This document shows, in pieces, positions 34,179 to 46,250 of a DNA stretch of 64,000 nucleotides. Position numbers and translations under genes: made by a program. This stretch comes from Cercophora sp. LCS_1 (taxonomy: Eukaryota > Ascomycota > Sordariomycetes > Sordariales > Lasiosphaeriaceae). The DNA lies in NCBI GenBank assembly GCA_036250225.1, contig JAPZLL010000037.1, forward strand, positions 300,712 to 364,711, read 5' to 3'. How positions within the stretch are numbered: the stretch's first letter is position 1; every line of letters starts with the position of its first letter. The notes under the pieces were generated by a model. That model ran no database searches. It was given only the letters and a program-made list of their open reading frames with translations, and had not been told where the DNA came from.

Positions 34179-35557
34179 ATGGATTCATTTCGCGTCCCCC
34201 GCCACCCAACCAAGCAATCCGACTGGGAAGCTGTCCGTCCCATCATCAAAGACTTGTATCTGCTCAAAAACGTCCGTCTCAAAGATGTCATTGAGATAAT
34301 GCAGACACTGCACCACTTTCGAGCGACGTATGTCCCCATCTGGTACCTAGCTCTCAGGCCGTGATAGTAATGTGAATGAGAAGGGCCCGCATGTACAAAG
34401 CCCAATTCACCAAATGGTCCTGGCACAAATACTCAACCACATCCAGCGCCCGCCACCCGCGAAAAGGCAAACGTCTCCTCCACCCGCCCGCCACCCAACT
34501 CCCTCCCCAATCAACCAAATTCGACACCCATGTCATCGAACCACCCGCCTCCCGCGCCCTTTCCAGCGCACTCACCGAAATCCGCACCCTCATCCTCACC
34601 TGGGCATCCACATCCCGCGCAACACCATTCACCCGTCTGTCGGATTACAACCCCACCATGATTTCGCATTTCGTGTCCTCCCTCCTCCAACTCCAGCGCG
34701 GCGACATCATCCACGGAGGCCGTTTGCTGCGAGCTGCCTTTCTCGAGTTGGAAGATCTCGTCGAACACGGTCACATAGCAGGCGTATGGGATTGCATTGT
34801 TGCCATCCCCACCCTCGCGAATAACTACCAGAGGGGCGATATCCTGGATATGTTTCTCTGTTATTTAGCTAGGCTATGCGCGATGAAAAGGCCGGGACAT
34901 CCGATGGAGGCGATTATAGCCGCTGTTAGAAATTTGGGAGGGGATGTGGGCGAGTATACGGAACGGGTGTGGCGGGTTTGGGTTGGTGTTGTGGGTGGGT
35001 TGGTTGGGGAGACGAGTGTAGGTGTTTTGCAGACGCATCGGGCTTGGTTGATGGTGCAGAAACGGCCGGATCAGGGGTTGGTTGGCGCCGTGGGACGGGG
35101 GTATCAGCGGTTGGTTTCTGCGGCGGAGGAGAGGTTTGGTGGCGGGATTGAGGTGGCGGGCATTGAGTTTGATATGTGTCTGACTGGGGTCCGGTTTGGG
35201 GCGGATGCTGGGGTGGAGAGACGGCTGGAGGGTGTGGTGAGGAGGTTGATAGAGAATGAGGGGAACCCGGACAGCTGGGGGGCTGAGGAGAAAAAGGTGT
35301 GGAGGGGGTGTTGGTTTTTGGGGCAATTGTGTGCTATGAGGAGGGGAGATGCAGAAAGAGAGGCCGAATGTAGGGACATGTTTTTGGAGGCGCCATGTGA
35401 CGGAGACTGGGTGCAGTATGCCATGAGGATGGAGGAGGGACTGGCGGCGGTGGGAAAGACGGCAGAGGCGGAACAAGTCAGGACACAGAGGTTACAGCTG
35501 CAGTTGCCGAGGGACATTGTTGAGATTTTGGATGAGGAAGAAAAGCTGCTGTGTTGA
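34179..35557 (+). CDS. Clr5-domain protein
   Basis: Two exons, 34179-34327 and 34381-35557, give 441 residues; the intron is 53 nt. The first 65 residues form the Clr5 domain: DWEAVRPIIKDLYLLKNVRL then EIMQTLHHFRATRARMYKAQ and FTKWSWHKY. This is a helix-turn-helix-like module named after a fission-yeast silencing factor and very common at the N-terminus of Sordariomycete proteins of unknown role. The rest is alpha-helical, about 370 residues, and may be a degenerate TPR-like scaffold (LLRAAFLELEDLVEHGHIAG, NYQRGDILDMFLCYLARLCA). It is likely nuclear, but no DNA-binding target can be inferred. Base 3 of codons shifts from C-rich to G-rich along the gene, as in its neighbours. Confidence 0.88.
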
Positions 35558-35937
35558 TCATAACCAACTTGTTCCGTTGACAGGTTCTTCAAGTTTTCGT
35601 TCACATTTCTCACAAACAAAGCTTAACTGATGACGAGTGGCCAAGGCATAGAATCGACTCGGCAGACCTCGAAGAAACACAAAGAAACCGTCTTCTTTGT
35701 TCCGCAGCTGCAAGTCAACCAATCACATCATACACCACCGCATCATCAAGCTCCCGTGTCTTTGTTGCCGTGACATGCCTCAAAACTCAGAGGTCCCAAC
35801 GACATGGATCCAACACTTCCATGTCAACGAACATCCATCTTCAACCATCACCAACTGAAACACCTCATCAAACCTACTAATTACCAACTCAAACCGCCAG
35901 CCCCAAAGCCAAAAGAGTCACTAGACAAAGGCTGACA
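35558..35937. other. Intergenic region
   Basis: No gene seen. It carries the 3' end of the Clr5 gene and the promoter of the next gene. Confidence 0.4.
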
Positions 35938-36606
35938 ATGTGCATCCGCCTCCACCTCCACGCCTCCCCCTGCGACACCCGCCCCTTCCTCGCCCTGGCC
36001 GTCCTCTCTCCCGACCAACCGCCCTCCTCAACCCTCACAGCCGTCCGCACCATAGACCCCTACGCCGAACCCCTCTGGTGCACCCACCGCGCCGTGTCCC
36101 CAGGAGTCAACTGTCCCTGGAACGGATGCTGCACCCTCAGGACGGTCGATCTACCCTGTGACTGTGCCAACGGTGCAGATTGGGGACGGGAGGATAATGA
36201 GGATGTGACGAAATGTAACCATTTTGTTGATTATCATGAGTATCAACTCTCTGAACGCAACGAGGGCGACAAAAATGGGGATGGAGACGAAGGGTATGAA
36301 GATGAGGCGTGGTTGGAGTGCGGGTATTTGAATGAGTGGATGACCAAGGATCAAGACATCGAAGGGTTTGAGGATAAGCCGAAGCTGTATTGTGAGGGCG
36401 AGCTGTGGAAGAAGGAGAGGGAGGAGTTGGTGAAGAAGGGAAAGGCGTTGCTGGGGGAGGTGGTGGCGAGGGAGGGTGGTGGTCAGGTCAAGATGAGGGT
36501 TCAGGGCGAGGCGATCAGGAAGTGGGAGGAGGTGAGGGCTGTCATGAGACGGCTGGGAGGGATGGATCCGCAGAGGGCTGAGGCCCTGTTGGGGGAGAAA
36601 GTCTGA
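35938..36606 (+). CDS. Cysteine-rich intracellular protein of unknown function
   Basis: A single exon of 222 residues with ATG in fair context (GACAATGTG). The N-terminal 85 residues hold ten cysteines in pairs (CIR...SPCDTRPF, LWCTHRAVSPGVNC, NGCCTL, CDC), with histidines nearby (LHLHA, CNHFVDYHEY). This suggests metal binding, perhaps zinc. No signal peptide is seen, so disulfide bonding outside the cell is unlikely. The middle is very acidic (DKNGDGDEGYEDE) and the C-terminal 80 residues are Lys/Glu-rich helices that may form a coiled coil. I recognise no named family. Confidence 0.65.
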   Translation: MCIRLHLHASPCDTRPFLALAVLSPDQPPSSTLTAVRTIDPYAEPLWCTHRAVSPGVNCPWNGCCTLRTVDLPCDCANGADWGREDNEDVTKCNHFVDYHEYQLSERNEGDKNGDGDEGYEDEAWLECGYLNEWMTKDQDIEGFEDKPKLYCEGELWKKEREELVKKGKALLGEVVAREGGGQVKMRVQGEAIRKWEEVRAVMRRLGGMDPQRAEALLGEKV

Positions 36607-37203
36607 TTGAATGACTGATCGTAAGTTTTGTTAAAATGCGTTTATATAGTAAACTGTCCTTTGCGCCCCTAGCCATACCTCTCTACCCGTTCTCTACAGA
36701 CCTGGCCAGCTGCTGTTGCTGCCGGGACCTGGCCAAGGGCCTCATCGTCGCCCTTCAGCCATATATCGCGCGTAGCCCGCGGAGGGAACGCTGGCGTATG
36801 CTCAGTGGTGGAACCTGTTTGGCGGAGCCGGAGTGATAGCATCTGGGTCTTCAGCACCGTTTAGGCCCTGCATAATTCTCATCTTGGGTGGTAGTCTTTG
36901 TGGTGGCGTATTTCCCCTGTGTCGCACCGCACCGGCAACATTCGAAGGCCCCGCGATGCTCCCCTCAAAGAACCCGATTTGATCTGTGCCGGTCGGTCAG
37001 CGATGAAACCACCCAACAAGCCCTCAGGCTTTCTCCTCCCGCGTGTTCCGCAACAAAATCCCGCACCTCTCTCTCCCTTTCCCATACGCCTTCGGCTGAC
37101 GCGTTCAAAAAACTAAAAACTCAAGCGTCCGGTGCAACTTGCCCAAGGTGATCCTCAAAGCAAAGTCACCCGCTGTCAACTTTCAACTCCCGTCTACTTA
37201 CAA
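36607..37203. other. Intergenic region
   Basis: No gene seen. It holds the promoter of the DUF6594 pseudogene. Confidence 0.4.
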
Positions 37204-38741
37204 ATGGAACATGGATCAGAGAGGACTATGCACAGTGGGAGGACCAGACCAGCTGCGCCGCGGCAAGCCGAACAACCACGGACGTTGAAATCAGACGCTA
37301 CCAGGCCATGGCTTGGCCACGTCGACGGGTTCGCAAGATACGCAGCCTTTATTGCAGGCGACCACGACAAATCCCTTGCCGTCTATAAGCGGTTCGATCG
37401 TCTGGCTCACCGAGTGCTCATCTACTATGTGGCCCGGCTCTCGGAGCTGGAGGCCGAGCTTGCGAGACTGGACCAGGAGGATCTTGTCGACGCGGATCTG
37501 TCCTCTTGTGCCAAGAGCTTGGCCGAACTTGAAGCAACAGCGGAGTTCTTCCATGTGACGACAAGCGAGGAGCTCAGTGCCATGTCCAAGGAACAGCAGG
37601 AACGAAGGGTTGAATTGGCCCAGAAAGCCGAGGAGAGACTTCGTCTGATGGACAAGTTGAAGCAGACGCTTTGAGAATACTGTGAGTTATCTCGGCACCC
37701 ATCTACTTCTACTTTTGGCGGTTGAGCGCACTACTGACGAAACAAGACGAGGCTATGAAACTCGAACATGACATCCTATCTCTGCATCCGCCCCAGAGAA
37801 GATCGCTGAAGTATCTCAAGGAGGTCTTTGGAAACAGGACACCTGGGGACACCGCTGCCCGCGAGCCAATGATTCGCGGCGAAATGGGGAGACATTTGGA
37901 TGATGAGGGTGACCTGTCCCTTGTTTCACCTCCCCTGGAGCAAGACCGCTTGACAGCACTGCTGGAGGGTCGACTGGCATGGCTTGTGAGAGTAAGACTC
38001 CCCCCATTTGGCTCAACGGCTTTGAGATGGCGCATCATCATCATCTTACAAATATGTGCAGGGAAAGACCGAGGACGGGAAAGTCTCGCCGTATATTTCC
38101 CACCGAAAAGTCGAAGTCATCGTCACGACAATCACTATCGCACTCGCAGCGGCCTTCTTGGTCGGTGCAATGATTGGCCTCTTCTACTTGGAGGTCCACT
38201 TCTGGAGACTCATCGTGGTCATGATCCTCGTCATCCTGTTTGCGCTCAGCCTGGGGCTGCTGACGAACGCCCGACGGCAAGACATATTTGCTTCCACCGC
38301 AGCGTGCGCCGTCCTACTTCAGTGTACTCCCTTTTTCGTCCACTGACCACATGGCTTCCTAGATACGCCGCAGTGCTCGTTGTGTACATCAGTGGAGAAC
38401 TCGGGCCCAACGACAGGTCTGGTCAAAGTAACACTACAGTCCCAGAATCCGAAATCGGTTCAATCCCAACACCAACGTCTTCAACTCTTGCATCAACTAC
38501 CAACTCTTCAACAATCGCCTCGGAGGTATTATCCACGACTTCGGTGTCTGAGCCTCTAGGACCCCTGGGTAATACGGGCACCGCCATTGGCTTGTCAGTG
38601 GTAATTTCGGTCCTACTTCTAGCTCTAGCAGGAGTTGGCTTCACGATTTGGCGGAGGCAACGCAAAAATGGTACTGCGCATCAAGAAACAGCAAGTGTAA
38701 GGGCGGGTGAAAGCCGGCCGAACATAGATCAGGGAGAATAG
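37204..38741 (+). pseudogene. DUF6594 membrane protein with one in-frame TGA and an extra C-terminal stalk
   Basis: Four exons, 37204-37681, 37747-37991, 38062-38303 and 38363-38741, join in phase to 447 codons. A TGA at 37672-37674, ten bases before the first donor, breaks the frame. Arginine (CGA) would fit the helix (KLKQTL-x-EYYEAMKLEHDI). The N-terminal half has the DUF6594 pattern (GFARYAAFIAGDHDKSLAVY, RVLIYYVARLSELEAELARL) and coiled-coil character. Two or three membrane segments follow (TITIALAAAFLVGAMIGLFY, LIVVMILVILFALSLGLL, YAAVLVVYISGELG), which usually end the family. Here a Ser/Thr-rich stalk of about 50 residues and another single membrane segment (GLSVVISVLLLALAGVGFTI) with a basic tail are added. 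The third intron uses a GTGCGC donor. Without the TGA the gene would be intact. Confidence 0.75.
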
Positions 38742-41700
38742 TAGAGAGGTTGTATTGTACGAGTGGTGCAACTGGTGAGCGCAAAACTGGAGGTGGGATA
38801 AATACTCGATTACCTACTACCTGACCTAGGCACTGCTGCATAAGGTAATGTTGTCTCTCGATGGGAGGCCGCAGGTGTTCCTTGATTCATGTAAAGGGTC
38901 CCCCATGGAAACAGGCCCTACACTTCGCCTTTGACAAATTGAGGTTACCAGTTGCACAGCCAGAGAGGTACCTCATGCCCCACCAATTTCCGTTCCTAGC
39001 AACCTTTCAGGTTGACCGCTGGTCTGGACCGTCAGGAATCACCTGGCTGCTTGGATCGGAGAACACGGGCCGCAAGGGTCTCCGGCATGGCTGGTCCAGC
39101 TCCGCCGTCTTTCACGGCCGCCTGGCGATCATGTCACGGCATCAAGCATCGTCTCCACGTATGCAAACAAAAGATTCCCAAATCTGGAGAAAAGACCGAT
39201 GGAGTGGATGCCTCCCGGAGATTGTGGACTTGGTGGAGAGCAAGCATCGGGCGTGCTTTTCCTGTCAAGATACTTCCATCATCATTCCTGAGACTCGGTG
39301 CTCAACCTGCGACTGAGGATTATCAAGGTCCTTCCATTTTCAGGGGAATTCAAATCCCCAGCACGGCACCAAGATGCAGGAACAGCAACAGTGCAGCTGC
39401 AGACTCATGTTTGAGCATGCTGCGACCGAAATTGTGGCGTCCTTTCCTTCCCGCAGCCCAATGTCCCCGGGCGTCCAACCACCGGAGTTTTTGCTTCCAG
39501 AAACCTTCTATGCTGCTGCCTGATCGTAGCTCGAGATCGATTGCAGGGCATCCATGGCACCATCCGTGGCGTGGCGTGGTGTGGCGCCCAAACAGGCATG
39601 TGGAGGCGAACCAGCGTCGCTAACCTACTGCTAGCAAACCTGGGTCAACGTCTGTCTGTCGTGCACAACTATGGCACAATCTGGCTTCCGCCGTCCGGGG
39701 AACTGTCAAGCCAACTGAGTGCTGACGGGCGCCGTGGGTTGGCGTCCGACGTGATGTGTCGTTGGACCGGACCGTTGATAAGCTTGTTTGAACCCACGAC
39801 GCCAGGGCGTGCGGCACAGCAGACGCCAAAACGACTAGATCGAGACCGGACATAAGAGTAGGTCGCTGGGTGCTTGGGGGGTTTCACCCTTGCAGTTGCA
39901 GCCCTGCAGTGGTCCTGTGGACGTGCAGTGGGGTTACTAGTAATGATGTGCTCAGGGGTTGTTTACTCTGCTGCACTCCTTGCCCCATTGATGCCCGAGA
40001 CGGTGCGGACGGCAAGACCAGGCCTGCGGGATGCCAATTGGCAAATGACAACCATTGCAGCTCTTGAATTGGTATTTTGTGATTGGACTTTTTTTTCGCC
40101 GTTGGAGGATCGGGTGGCTGCAGCCAAGCCCGTCGTCCCTTTGTGCAATGCACCTCTGTGGTGGGTGTTCTTGATCCCCGGCCCATCGAGGTCGGCGATC
40201 TGATCTGTCTCTGTCGTGTCGCACAATCGAAGATCGGGATGGGGGCCGAGGAAACAATGGCCGTGGCCCGTAACAGTTACTCTAGGCAGCCGTTTATGCA
40301 GTCTCTAGCAAAGCGGATCACCACGCTATTTGTATTGGACACCAATTTTTGCCAATGGGAGCCCTAGTCAAAAAACCGTCCCAGTTGCGGTGGACGACGC
40401 TAAACAAGCGGTTGCGGCACAAGACGCCAGGGCAGCGGAGAAAGGCAGGGTTTACCATCGCAAATGCAACATTGTGGTGCAAATACCGGCTGCCTGGTTG
40501 GCGTGCGGATGCTGTCCCGGCGTCGATTCTGGCCATGATTTCTGGCCATGATATGATGATTGATCATGGTCGCCGATGTTTTGACGACTCGCCGGACAAT
40601 GCCTGCCGGGAATAGACGACGGGGCGTCTTGCCCGACATGGGTCAACCAAAGCTTGGCCGGAATCCTTCCCGGGTCTGTCAGTGGAAAATGTTTTCATGG
40701 AAGACGAGACGGGATGATGGGCGCATGACTTGACCGCAGTCTTGCAGATCGTGCAGCCACTCCCGTCAAGGCCTCCTGCATTGCCCAAGGTGGTGATAAT
40801 TCTCAGCGAGAGACAGGATAGAGACAGGATTACAAGTCATGATTTGCGATGAGCTGACGACATCAGCCGGGTGTAGCGTTTCAGTATTCCGGATCCTGTA
40901 CCTCTTTGTGTCCCAAATGCGTCTTGTGGCGGAACGAGATGTTCACTAGCTCATCAGAGATGCACCCAATTTGTCAAGACATCGACTCTTATATACCAAA
41001 TAGGAAGCAAACCCCGGCAGGGACCAGCAAAGATCCCCTGGTGTGGCGCGACCAAAACGGGACGACAAAAGTCCGGGCACTATCCCTTTCCATGCCGCGG
41101 TGTGCCGGAACGAGGGTGCTCCTGCTTGGCTTGGCTCCCCCACAGGGCAAGACAGGACAAGACAATGTTCATTTTTGCGCAGGCGTGAACCGGGCATCGC
41201 TTGCTGCGCTTAATCTTTGCAGCGGTCCATCGGAACGCTTGTTTAGCGCATGCTGCCCCGGCTAGTGCTATGCCATGGGCCATGGCTGATCAAGAGCGCG
41301 CGCAACGCGACTACACCAAGCGCGCATATTTTGGTCGAGGCATCTGGCGAGCGAGGGCTGTCCCGTTGGCGTTAGCGTTGGCGTCGGCTAACGGCCAAGC
41401 CAAAGTGCTCGACAGGCGCAGACGGGACGCTTGTCGCTTGTTCCGTCGATAATTTGCTGCCTGGCGTGCCGGCGTCGCCTCCTTGTCCCCCGTACCTGGC
41501 ACTGACAGTCGGTTCCCCTGGCTCATGACGGCTAAATCCACGGTTCGGTGAGCAGCTGGGAATGGCTGGAACATGCCGGCTAGGGATGGCATCGTCCTTC
41601 TTTTCCTGGGGGTACAGAATACAGAATACGGCCGAGATGCAGTGCGGTGCAGCGGGTGCGGTGCGGTGCAGTGGCGTCCCCGCAAGTGTCTGGACCCCTG

Positions 41701-41892
41701 ACGGGCACACACCCTCAGCCCTACCCACTTGAACCACAGTTGCAACACGGGTCCCCTCCCTGCGGCCGAGGGTGTCGACATGGCAGCATGGAACATATAT
41801 CTTGATGGCCAGTTACACACAATGACATGACATGAGTAATCACGTCGACTACACCACAGACGAATACTCGACAACAACGCCACCAAGCCAGC
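38742..41892. other. 3.1-kb gene-poor stretch
   Basis: No gene supported. Frames of 60-250 codons overlap densely on both strands and share no family features. A GGTGCGGTGC direct repeat lies near 41656-41675. The right end is the promoter of the Zn2Cys6 gene. Confidence 0.5.
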
Positions 41893-43998
41893 ATGACCAG
41901 CATGACCATGAGAGCCAAACCCATCCAGACCACCAAGTGGGGTACTGCGTGCGCCCAATGTGCGTCGGCCAAGGCCAAGTGCTCGCGCCAGACATCGACC
42001 CAGAGCAGATGTGACCGGTATGTCTTCCGTCTCTTGGGGATTCAGAGATCCAGCTTGCACTAAGTTGCTGACAACCTATCCAGCTGCGAACGCCTTCTCA
42101 AGCAATGCACCGATCAAGTCCATCGGCCGCGGAAAAGCAGACAGCAGAAACAAGCATCATCGTAAGCTAACACCAGACAGACCACACCCGTTACATGTGT
42201 TGTGCCACGTCGTGGCGCTGACGGATGCAGCAGCAGAGACACGCCACCGTCACTTGATAGCTTCCGAGGAATCGCCATCGCATCCGCTCGCACTTCACCC
42301 TTACCCGACTTCGATGCATCGAGCGAGGCGTCGACCCGGGACCCGGCATCCGGCCCGCCGAGTCCCCGGGGCCGGAGTCCGATGCCCTCGGACTCGGGAT
42401 CCCGTCGCCGGCCACACAGCCTCGAGTCCGAGAACACGTGTTGTCCCTGCGAACCACGGAGTCCGAGTCTCGACCGGACAGAGTCTGACGAGCGACTTTT
42501 GGACCTGTTCAAACAGGAGCTGATGCCGCATTATCCGTTTGTGTCGGCGCCACCGAGCATCAAGGTTGATGTCCTGCAAACAGAGAGGCCGTTCCTCATG
42601 TCTGCCATTCGACTTGTCGCTGGGCTCGGGCGGAGGAGATCGTCAAGGCGACAAATGGTGCAGATCATGGGCCGGCTGGGGAGTCAGACGCTGCTGAGAG
42701 CGGAATGTTCGATGGATCTTTTGGCCGGAGTTGTGCTCGTGCTGGGATGGTATCACTTTCACTGCATGCGACACAGCCAACTCAACAATCTTTTGTGTTT
42801 GGCAGAATCACTGGCTGCTGATCTCGGGTTGTGGAAAGGGGGCGAGGAGACGTCATCTGAAGGAAAGAGGCTGTGTCTTGGCGTGTGGTATCTTCGGGCC
42901 TCGTATGTCTCTCCCGCTGAGGCGCTGTGACACGACTAACAGGTTCAGAGCATCAAACCACTTTCAGCAACTTGAGCCCCTCCCGTTTACCAGAAAACTC
43001 TCTCAATACGCCAACTCACTTGCCAAGGCAAAGGAATTCGACACGGATGGTAACCTGCTCGAGCTCATCACTATCCAAAGGTTGGCAGACCAACCGTCTG
43101 AGGGAAATCAGCGAGTGTCCCCCGAGATCCAGTCCAAACTCGAGTCCCTCTCGTCAAAGCCATCTCTCCTTTCCAGTAAGCGCACCTTTACCACTCGTAA
43201 GAGGAACACAGGACCTGACAAAGGACAGCAATAACATCCCTCCATCTCAACGCAACCCTCCTGCGCCACGACCCCAAGGGCACCTCTCACCTCCGCGCCT
43301 TCCTCGACACCTTTTCCGATATCCCGCCCTCCAAATTCGCCACCCTTCCGTCACCGATAATCCACCACCTCATCAACGCAACAGCCCTCCTCCTTCGACA
43401 CGCGAACACAACGCCGACATCAGCCCACGACTCCCGACTGACCGACGGCAACCCAACCACGGCTCTTCGCTGTGAAATATCATCACTAGGACTATCAGGC
43501 GTCGAGCTCATCGAGTACCTGGCGTCCCTGAACTCACGACATGGACGAGTCCTCTACAAAAGCGAATCACGATCCGCATCACCTGCTTCGATGCATGGGA
43601 GTGAGACGACGGACCATTTCGCTCCTATCCAGGGACGATCACGCCACATCAGCACGCCATCGGTGGCGACGAGTGACTACGATTACCCGACCAACTACGA
43701 GTACGATATCGACATGGGAATGGGCAAGCACATGATGATACAGCACGCTTCGTCGCCTGTGCCGCAGCAAGTCGGCATCGTCCCACCGCCGCATCCTTCA
43801 TCCGTGCCTCCGCAGTGGCCCGCGACAAACGCATCCTGGGAAGCGTCAACGCCCATGTGGAATGTCTCTATGGGAGGGGACAGTGGGAATGTGATGGCTG
43901 GCGTGGAGAGTATCGACCCGCAACTTTGGTTCGGGAATGAGCAGATGGCGTTTGATGGCGTGGAGGGGTTTCCCATGGGGTACGGCGGGCCTGTCTGA
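41893..43998 (+). CDS. Zn2Cys6 binuclear-cluster transcription factor
   Basis: Five exons, 41893-42017, 42084-42161, 42231-42902, 42943-43175 and 43229-43998, give 625 residues in phase. Introns are 40-69 nt with CTGAC or CTAAC. The first intron splits the zinc cluster. The joined sequence gives CAQCASAKAKC-x9-CDRCERLLKQC, that is C-x2-C-x6-C-x9-C-x2-C-x6-C, the fungal GAL4-type DNA-binding motif. A basic linker (RPRKSRQQKQ) and a Ser/Pro-rich stretch follow. The middle region (LDLFKQELMPHYPFVSAPPS...WHFHCMRHSQLNNL-like helices) corresponds to the fungal-specific regulatory domain. The C-terminal 130 residues are disordered. No ATG lies upstream in frame. The target is unknown; no metabolic cluster is adjacent. 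Confidence 0.9.
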
Positions 43999-44753
43999 GA
44001 GGATTTTCACACTGCTGGTGTTTTTTCCAGTGACATTTCTAACCATGTATCTATGATGATTTGCTTGACATCGGGACGATGGGCGTTTGGGTTGCATTTT
44101 CATAGAGTAGATGAGACACGACAGCATGGCTACCTTATGGACAGTACCTACATGCATAAACAGCATATGAGCATATAGACAGCAGATGGGTAGTATCTGG
44201 GTTTAACATGTGCAAGACATTTCCTTCATGGATCAGAGACTCAGAAATCGAGATTCGACGAAGCATTGAAGTCGGCTCCCTTACCTCCTGTGGAGCAATT
44301 TTAGCAGAGGAGTGGCACATGGAATTGAACAAAAAAAAGAAAAAAACTTCCCATCCTCTCGAACAGGAACTCCGCTAAAGTCTACCTACCTTAGGCTATT
44401 GCCTCTGGATTGTGGATTACTTGCACTCACGGCAGAACACACCCGGCCGTTGTCATCAACGATTTGCCTCTCTGTTGCTCATGTTCATGGCGCGGCATTT
44501 GGATTGGGAATGTGAAATGCCCCTCGTCGAATCCCCGCTTCTCAATCTGCATCTTGTCAAATCCAGACAAAAGTCTCGAGATTTCTGCGCGCGCTGGACT
44601 TGAAACGCTCTAGCGTCGCCGAGTGTTTACAGGGTTCAGGGAACTTTCCGTCCCCCCCTGCTTTCTCCCATCGCTTCTCTCATCGAACTTCTCCCCGAAG
44701 ACAAGCAATGGCATTGCCCATGTCCATCAAAACTACGGGGCCAAAATGCAGCC
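43999..44753. other. Intergenic region before tRNA-Glu
   Basis: No protein gene seen. Confidence 0.4.
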
Positions 44754-44759
44754 AAAAAA
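44754..44759 (-). terminator. Likely pol III terminator of tRNA-Glu
   Basis: A6 on the plus strand is T6 on the minus strand, 22 bases beyond the tRNA end. Confidence 0.6.
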
Positions 44760-44781
44760 GATGATCCTGGGAGGATTCGTT

Positions 44782-44852
44782 CTCGGATACGGGGAGTCGA
44801 ACCCCGGGCTGCTGAGTGAGAGTCAGCGATGTTACCGCTACACCATACCCGA
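44782..44852 (-). tRNA. tRNA-Glu (anticodon CTC), no intron
   Basis: The minus strand folds into a standard 71-nt cloverleaf. The acceptor TCGGGTA pairs with TATCCGA (one G-U pair) with discriminator G. The D arm contains GTGTAGCGGTAACAT. The anticodon stem is GCTGA/TCAGC around CTCTCAC, giving anticodon CTC. The T arm is closed by CGGGG/CCCCG around TTCGACT. The sequence is typical of eukaryotic tRNA-Glu. Confidence 0.95.
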
Positions 44853-46250
44853 TATTGTTTGATGAATTTCCTGATCTGAAGAGCCTTTCAAGAAGTGGAT
44901 GGGGCTGTGGGGATGCGGACAAAGAATTTGTCGATTCTTTGCTGGCTGGGCGCAGGGAAGGTGTGCCTACGCGAGTCGCCACGATCCACATTGATCTTGT
45001 TGAAAGCAAGGCCCCATCAAAAGCTCTCTGGGAGGGGGAATACATCTCTAGGCAGCAGAATAAGAACAGTTTGGGGGACCGAGCAGTATTTGAGTTGGGA
45101 CATATCCGGCTGCCGAGTCGGGTTGCATGTCCGGGAGGGCGTGACTTCTGGGGTGTGTTTTGGTTCCGCGTCAGTGCGACTTTACATCTCCGTCGGGATT
45201 TTGACTGAGAGGGCCTACCTTCCCCGTCGAAAGTACCCTCCAAGAATCGGTACAGATGTGGAATCCTAGCTGAAGCAGCCCTCAGCGCTAAGCTTGCAGC
45301 TTCGCAACGGCAGCTCCTGAAGGCATCCGGTCGGGTCTAATTAGCTGCAGGAGAAGGGTTCAAACTCAAAGGTTTAAACCACAATCCGTCCCTGGTCTTG
45401 ATACAGCTGCGATGCAGAACCGCCAAAACTTTGTCTTTGGAACCCCGCCGCGGACCTCGCCGTGGAATCGGGAGCTGAACTGCAACCGCGTCTGAGCGCA
45501 AAGCCAAGGGCCTACCTTACACTAGCTTTATGCATCTGGAACCAACAACATGTGGCGGTTTCCAGTGCCATTGTGCTCGTCGGAGAGAATGGATGGAAAG
45601 AAACTTATCTCCCGAGTCTCAGCCGGCTCAAACACGATGTGAAGAGACACCAGTGGCACCTGAAAAAAAAAAAAGAGAGGAATGACAAAAACAATGATGA
45701 GAAGAAGACAGCCCGGATCGCAAGTCTGCAATCTACCGCCCGAAGGAAGCGCTAGAATATGCCGGAAACATGACTGCCGGGTTGGCAAAGGCAAGTTCCG
45801 AGATGTTTTGTCGACAACAGTCAAGTCTTTCGTGCCCATAATTAGGCCATGGCTCTAAACAGTCGACAATGCAACGTCAGAGCTCAGTATCGAAAATGGA
45901 CAAGTTTGGCGAGATGCATGTGACAAATGCATCAATCCCCTGCACAAGCCAATTGCCGTTGTCGCACAACACCTCAACGCTGTGATGCTCCAACGCCACG
46001 AGCCGTGCTGCAGTTCGTTGTGTGGCTGACCGGTGAGCAGCCAAGGTCTGGGCCGTTTTCATCCCGGATCAGCCCACGGCAGCGACCGGGGTTTGCAAGC
46101 CACAGTGCATCCGGCCCTATCACACGGCGGCCGCAACCGTGGTTCGAGGCGTGCCCCTGAACGAGTGAGAATTCTACTTGAACGACCTTGTCCGCTTCAT
46201 CCTTCGGGTGTTCGGGTAGAATTCGCGCGTTTTGATGCCGCCAGCTCGAC
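44853..46250. other. Intergenic region
   Basis: No gene supported. An A12 tract lies near 45663-45674. The right end is the promoter of the receptor gene. Confidence 0.45.

Noticed and set aside
31675..43998. Secondary-metabolite cluster made of FMO, Clr5 and Zn2Cys6 genes
   Set aside because: No core synthase present, and the genes are separated by unrelated or broken genes and a 3-kb gap.
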